A DNA stretch of 64,000 nt from Nocardia altamirensis NBRC 108246 (lineage in GTDB: Bacteria > Actinomycetota > Actinomycetes > Mycobacteriales > Mycobacteriaceae), in assembly GCF_001612685.1 (NCBI RefSeq), contig NZ_BDAY01000010.1, positions 62,001-126,000 on the forward strand, given 5' to 3'. Shown here piece after piece: positions 60,732-64,000 of the stretch. How positions within the stretch are numbered: the first letter of the stretch is position 1; each line of letters begins with the position of its first letter. A program made the translations under genes and the position numbers. Below the pieces are notes generated by a model. It saw nothing but the letters and a program-made list of their open reading frames with translations, made no database searches and was not told the origin of the DNA.

Positions 60732-62620
60732 CAGGCTCCCACCTTCTCCAGCAGTCCGGATAGTGCGGCGACCGCGTCGATCTTGGCCGCCAGGAATCCG
60801 TCCGGTCGTTGCGACTCGCTCAGTCCGGCGACCGCTTTCGCGGCACCGGCGAGCAGCACCGTCGTCACGCCGGCGGCGCGCAACTGCTCCACCGCCGCAC
60901 CGGCTTCGGTGCCGTATCTGGTGTCCGCGCCGCAGAGCACGGCGATCGGCGCGCCCGCTTCGGCTGCGGCCGTGGCGATTCCGTCCACCGCCAGCGGGCC
61001 AGGGTTGATCGACTCGATGCCGCCGGAGGCGAGCAGGTTCGCGATGAAGGTCACCCGCACGTTGTGTTCGGCGACCGAGCCGAGCGGCACCAGTAGCGCT
61101 TTCGGGCGCACACCGTGCTCGGCCAGGTAGGCGTCGGAGCGGTTGCGCAGCTCCTCGAATGCCGCGCCGTAGCGTGCCACCCGACCGGGCTGCCGTGCCG
61201 CCTCCGACAGCGGCTTCTCGGCGAGATTGGGGAACTCGTTCACACCGGTGACCGCTGTCTTGCGGTGCGCGACATCGGCATCGCGGGCCGCCTTGGTCGC
61301 GGCGATGCGCTCGGCGAGCAGTCCGGCATCGAGCGCGGCCGGGTAGCCGCCCGCCGCCTCGATCTCCTGCATGAACTCCCACGCCTTGGCGGCCAGCGCC
61401 GCGGTGAGATCCTCGACGTACCAGGAGCCCGCGCCGGGGTCCTGCACGAAGCCGAGGTGCGATTCCTCGAGCAGCAGCAGCTGAGTGTTGCGAGCCATGC
61501 GGTCCGAGAACGACTTCGACACCCCGAGCTCGCCCGCGGGCAGTGCGGAATCGAACGGCAGCACGGTGACGGTGTCCGCCCCGCCGACGCCTGCGCCGAA
61601 CGCGGCGAGGGTGGTGCGCAGCAGGTTCACCCATGGGTCACGCTGGGACATCATCGCCGCCGAGGTGACCGCTTGCTGCGGCGCACCACCGAAGTCCGGC
61701 GCCCCGAGGACGTGCGCGACGCGGGCCCACAGCTGGCGTGCGGCACGGAATTTCGCGACCGTGGCGAACTGGTCGTCGGTGGCGGCGAACCGGAAGTTCA
61801 GCTGCTCCAATGCGTCCGCGATGTCCAGGTGCTCGCTGAGGGCGCGCAGGTAGGCCAGGCCTGCCGCGACGGCGGCGCCGAGTTCCTGCGCATCGGAGGC
61901 GCCTGCATCGTGAAAGACGGTGCCGTCCACGGTGATCGCGCGGACCGTCTCGGCCCGCTCGGCCGCGTTGGCGGCCAACGCCACGGTCTCCGTGAGTCCG
62001 AGATCGGAGATACCGGCGAACCGGCTGGTGAGCGGCGCGGCGCCGAGCTCGACCTGAATCTCCTTGCGGGAACCCACCTCATAGCCGTCGAGCACCTCGA
62101 ACACCTGCGCAGCTGCGGCGGCCGCCGCAGTGCCTGCGTCGATGGTCAGCGGCGCGAGCTCGAACAGCAGCCCCGACAACGCGGTTGGCAAATCCGCCAC
62201 CGGCACACCGCGTTCCCCGGCACCGAGCCAGAGTGCGCTGATGCCGTTGCCGAGCGCGGCCAGGATTTCCCGGTTCACCTCGGCCGCATCTGCACCACCG
62301 AAGTGGGCGCTCACGTACCACCCGCGGTGCACATCCCTGGTGGCATCGCGGCCGCGGACGAACGGGAAGGCGCCGGGCAGCGGCTGCTCGGGCAGCTCGT
62401 CGCGGCGGGTGTAGAGCGGGGCAACGGTCAGCCCGTCGTAAGTCTTCTCATCGAGCAGGTGCTCCGGTTCCTCGGGCAACTCGGTGACCTCGACCCGCCG
62501 GACCTTCGCGAGCACCCCGGCCACGCCCTTGCGCCACGCGGAGAACTCAGGAACCGGACCCGCGTCTGTGGGTCGCTCCGCAGGCTCCGCTCCCGCGCCG
62601 GGCTCTGAAGCAATCGGCAT
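60731..62620 (-). CDS. mutA: methylmalonyl-CoA mutase small (beta) subunit, 629 aa
   Basis: Same fold as the large subunit but with a degenerate cobalamin domain that lacks DxHxxG. Motifs include [40 protein letters not shown] and [23 protein letters not shown] 62620 with AGAGGGAAAGC upstream; starts [15 protein letters not shown]. Forms the heterodimer with MutB. Confidence 0.93.
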   Translation of the reverse strand: MPIASEPGAGAEPAERPTDAGPVPEFSAWRKGVAGVLAKVRRVEVTELPEEPEHLLDEKTYDGLTVAPLYTRRDELPEQPLPGAFPFVRGRDATRDVHRGWYVSAHFGGADAAEVNREILAALGNGISALWLGAGERGVPVADLPTALSGLLFELAPLTIDAGTAAAAAAAQVFEVLDGYEVGSRKEIQVELGAAPLTSRFAGISDLGLTETVALAANAAERAETVRAITVDGTVFHDAGASDAQELGAAVAAGLAYLRALSEHLDIADALEQLNFRFAATDDQFATVAKFRAARQLWARVAHVLGAPDFGGAPQQAVTSAAMMSQRDPWVNLLRTTLAAFGAGVGGADTVTVLPFDSALPAGELGVSKSFSDRMARNTQLLLLEESHLGFVQDPGAGSWYVEDLTAALAAKAWEFMQEIEAAGGYPAALDAGLLAERIAATKAARDADVAHRKTAVTGVNEFPNLAEKPLSEAARQPGRVARYGAAFEELRNRSDAYLAEHGVRPKALLVPLGSVAEHNVRVTFIANLLASGGIESINPGPLAVDGIATAAAEAGAPIAVLCGADTRYGTEAGAAVEQLRAAGVTTVLLAGAAKAVAGLSESQRPDGFLAAKIDAVAALSGLLEKVGA

Positions 62621-62802
62621 AGCTTGCTTTCCCTCTTCCCCTCGACCGACGGCGCACTCGTCGCGTGCGCCGAAACCGCCGTATTCGCCCAGTTCAGCGC
62701 CCACTTTGGTTAACGAGGATTCGTCCCGTTTCCTCTGATGCTAGCGCCAACTGCCGGATGGGTTCTCCTCCAGTACCACTACCACCCGGTAATCTTGCGC
62801 CG

Positions 62803-63498
62803 GTGACCAGGCAGCTCCGTGATCCCCGCGTACTCGCGCTGCTGGTCGGCGTGGTCGTGCTGTTCGGTGCCGCACTGCTGGTCCCGCTGCCAAGTCCGCA
62901 ACAGATCCAGGATTGGGCGGGCACGGTCGGCCCGATCTTTCCGCTGCTGTTCTTTGTGGTGCACGCGCTCGTGACGGTCGCGCCGATCCCGCGCACCGTG
63001 TTCACCGTCAGTGCCGGACTGCTGTTCGGGCCGGTGCTCGGCATCGCGCTCGCGGTGGGTGCCACGACGGTCAGTGCCGCGCTCGCCATCCTGCTGATCC
63101 GCGCGCTGGACCGGGAGCGCGTGGCCGCGCGGCTGACGCATCCGGCCGTGCGCGCGGTCGACGATCGCCTGCGGCGGCGCGGCTGGCTCGCCGTCGGGTC
63201 GCTGCGGCTGATCGCTGCGGTCCCGTTCTCGGTGCTCAACTACTGCTGCGGGCTGTCCTCGATCCGCTTCTGGCCGTACATGGCCGCGACCCTGCTCGGC
63301 GTGCTGCCGGGCACCATCGGCACCGTTATCCTCGGTGACGCGCTCACCGGCACCACCCATCCTGCGCTGCTGGTGTTCTCTGGTGTGCTGATCGGCGTCG
63401 GGTTGCTGGGTCTGGTCGTGGACGCGCGCTGGAAAGACACCGCCGAAACACCGGAGCCGGAACCGGTTTCGGTGCTCGAGACACCGCGGGCGCGCTGA
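62803..63498 (+). CDS. VTT/TVP38-family membrane protein (DedA-like), 231 aa
   Basis: Six hydrophobic helices with the family core FPLLFFVVHALVTVAPIPRT, VFTVSAGLLFGPVLGIALAV and LIAAVPFSVLNYCCGLSSIR. GTG start at 62803. Family role: membrane lipid handling or envelope stability. Divergent from mutA by 182 nt. Confidence 0.85.
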   Translation: MTRQLRDPRVLALLVGVVVLFGAALLVPLPSPQQIQDWAGTVGPIFPLLFFVVHALVTVAPIPRTVFTVSAGLLFGPVLGIALAVGATTVSAALAILLIRALDRERVAARLTHPAVRAVDDRLRRRGWLAVGSLRLIAAVPFSVLNYCCGLSSIRFWPYMAATLLGVLPGTIGTVILGDALTGTTHPALLVFSGVLIGVGLLGLVVDARWKDTAETPEPEPVSVLETPRAR

Positions 63499-63510
63499 GC
63501 CGGATCGGCG

Positions 63511-64000
63511 TCAGTCCACCGTCAACTCGATCGGCACCGCGATCACGTCGACCATCGCACCGTTGCGTAGCACCGTCACGGGCAGTTTCTTGCCGATCGC
63601 GTCGGAGAACAGCTGACGTTGAATGCCTTGCGCATCACGGACTTCCGCTCGCGCAACACTCAGCACCAGATCGCCGCGCCGCAATCCGGCCTCCTCGGCA
63701 GGGCCGCCGCGCACCACCTCCATGATGCGCACCCCGCCCGCCTGGCCGGTGCGGGACGCGACATGCGCGGGCAGCGGCGCGGGCATGCCGACCAGGCCGA
63801 GGTAGGCGCGGCGCACCCGGCCTTCGGAGTGCAGCGTGCCGATGATGCGCCGGGTCGTCGTGTTGATCGGAATCGCTAGGCCGAGACCGATACCCGCGAC
63901 CGCGGTGTTGATCCCGACCACCCGTCCTGACGAATCCGACAGTGCTCCACCGGAATTGCCGGGATTGAGCGCGGCGTCGGTTTGGATCACGTCCTCGATC
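63511..64000 (-). CDS. trypsin-like serine protease with PDZ domain (HtrA/DegP type), 5' part outside window
   Basis: The visible 163 residues start at [20 protein letters not shown], with the catalytic Ser in GNSGG. A PDZ domain follows ([20 protein letters not shown] to [11 protein letters not shown]). His and Asp of the triad would lie in the missing N-terminal part. Likely exported quality-control protease, as PepD or HtrA of mycobacteria. Confidence 0.88.
   Translation of the reverse strand, partial: IEDVIQTDAALNPGNSGGALSDSSGRVVGINTAVAGIGLGLAIPINTTTRRIIGTLHSEGRVRRAYLGLVGMPAPLPAHVASRTGQAGGVRIMEVVRGGPAEEAGLRRGDLVLSVARAEVRDAQGIQRQLFSDAIGKKLPVTVLRNGAMVDVIAVPIELTVD

Noticed and set aside
61138..61634. 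A longer mutB start reaching back to 61634
   Set aside because: The upstream frame is out of frame with mutA's own coding; MutB begins at the ATG overlapping the mutA stop, as in other actinobacteria.

Overview
The window is high-GC actinobacterial DNA and most resembles the genus Nocardia or a close relative in Mycobacteriales. The evidence is the gene families: secretory lipases, a fused MaoC hydratase, XRE/DUF5753 and DUF397 pairs, a DUF574-type methyltransferase, type VII secretion substrates, a Ddn-like protein, a LigC/PrimPol-C pair and the mutA-mutB-meaB operon. Genes lie close together on both strands, with many ATGA/GTGA overlaps and GTG or TTG starts. I see no rRNA, tRNA, IS element or CRISPR array.

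Layout. 0-8.5 kb: a truncated XRE regulator at the edge, a MaoC-type hydratase, three secreted lipases, a DUF2599 lipoprotein, an NAD(P)-binding protein and an ABM monooxygenase. 8.5-13 kb: an accessory stretch with two small genes under near-identical palindromic promoters, 1.2 kb of inverted and 36-bp tandem repeats, an XRE/DUF5753 regulator with a DUF397 partner, and a decayed methyltransferase. 13-21.3 kb: a PucR-type regulator, a CBS protein, a PPOX-fold protein, then a tightly coupled four-gene operon (cysteine-desulfurase-like enzyme, HMA metal-binding protein of unknown family, group III PLP decarboxylase, cysteine synthase-rhodanese fusion) that looks like a biosynthetic or metal-sulfur pathway I cannot name. 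21.4-27 kb: a secreted protein, a TetR regulator, and an M-box (Mg2+) riboswitch leader with a well-supported upstream ORF, followed by mgtC and a two-gene ABC transporter. 27-32.8 kb: a four-gene type VII substrate/lipoprotein cassette, AT-richer toward its end, facing a 1008-aa caspase-like/NTPase/TPR protein. 32.8-38.3 kb: NfeD-like plus flotillin, a cold-shock protein, LigC plus PrimPol-C, and two membrane proteins. 38.3-44.8 kb: a TetR/acyl-CoA dehydrogenase pair, a second TetR with three copies of a 15-bp operator-like palindrome facing an EphD-like hydrolase without its nucleophile, and a helical-repeat protein. 44.9-57.3 kb: a zinc-ribbon SDR, an O-methyltransferase, a type II thioesterase, a CoA transferase, an MFS exporter, regulators, a nucleoside hydrolase with an amidohydrolase, and a MarR/NAD-binding divergent pair with twin operators. 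57.3-64 kb: meaB, mutB, mutA (methylmalonyl-CoA mutase), a VTT-family membrane protein and a truncated trypsin/PDZ protease.

The best candidates for undescribed biology are: (1) the 15.9-21.3 kb metal/sulfur operon; (2) the M-box leader with an SD-sequestering helix and proline-containing leader ORF driving mgtC plus an ABC transporter; (3) the caspase-NTPase-TPR gene beside the type VII cassette; and (4) the TGCA-N2-TGCA promoter element shared by three small-gene promoters. All assignments come from reading sequence and motifs; no database search was run.
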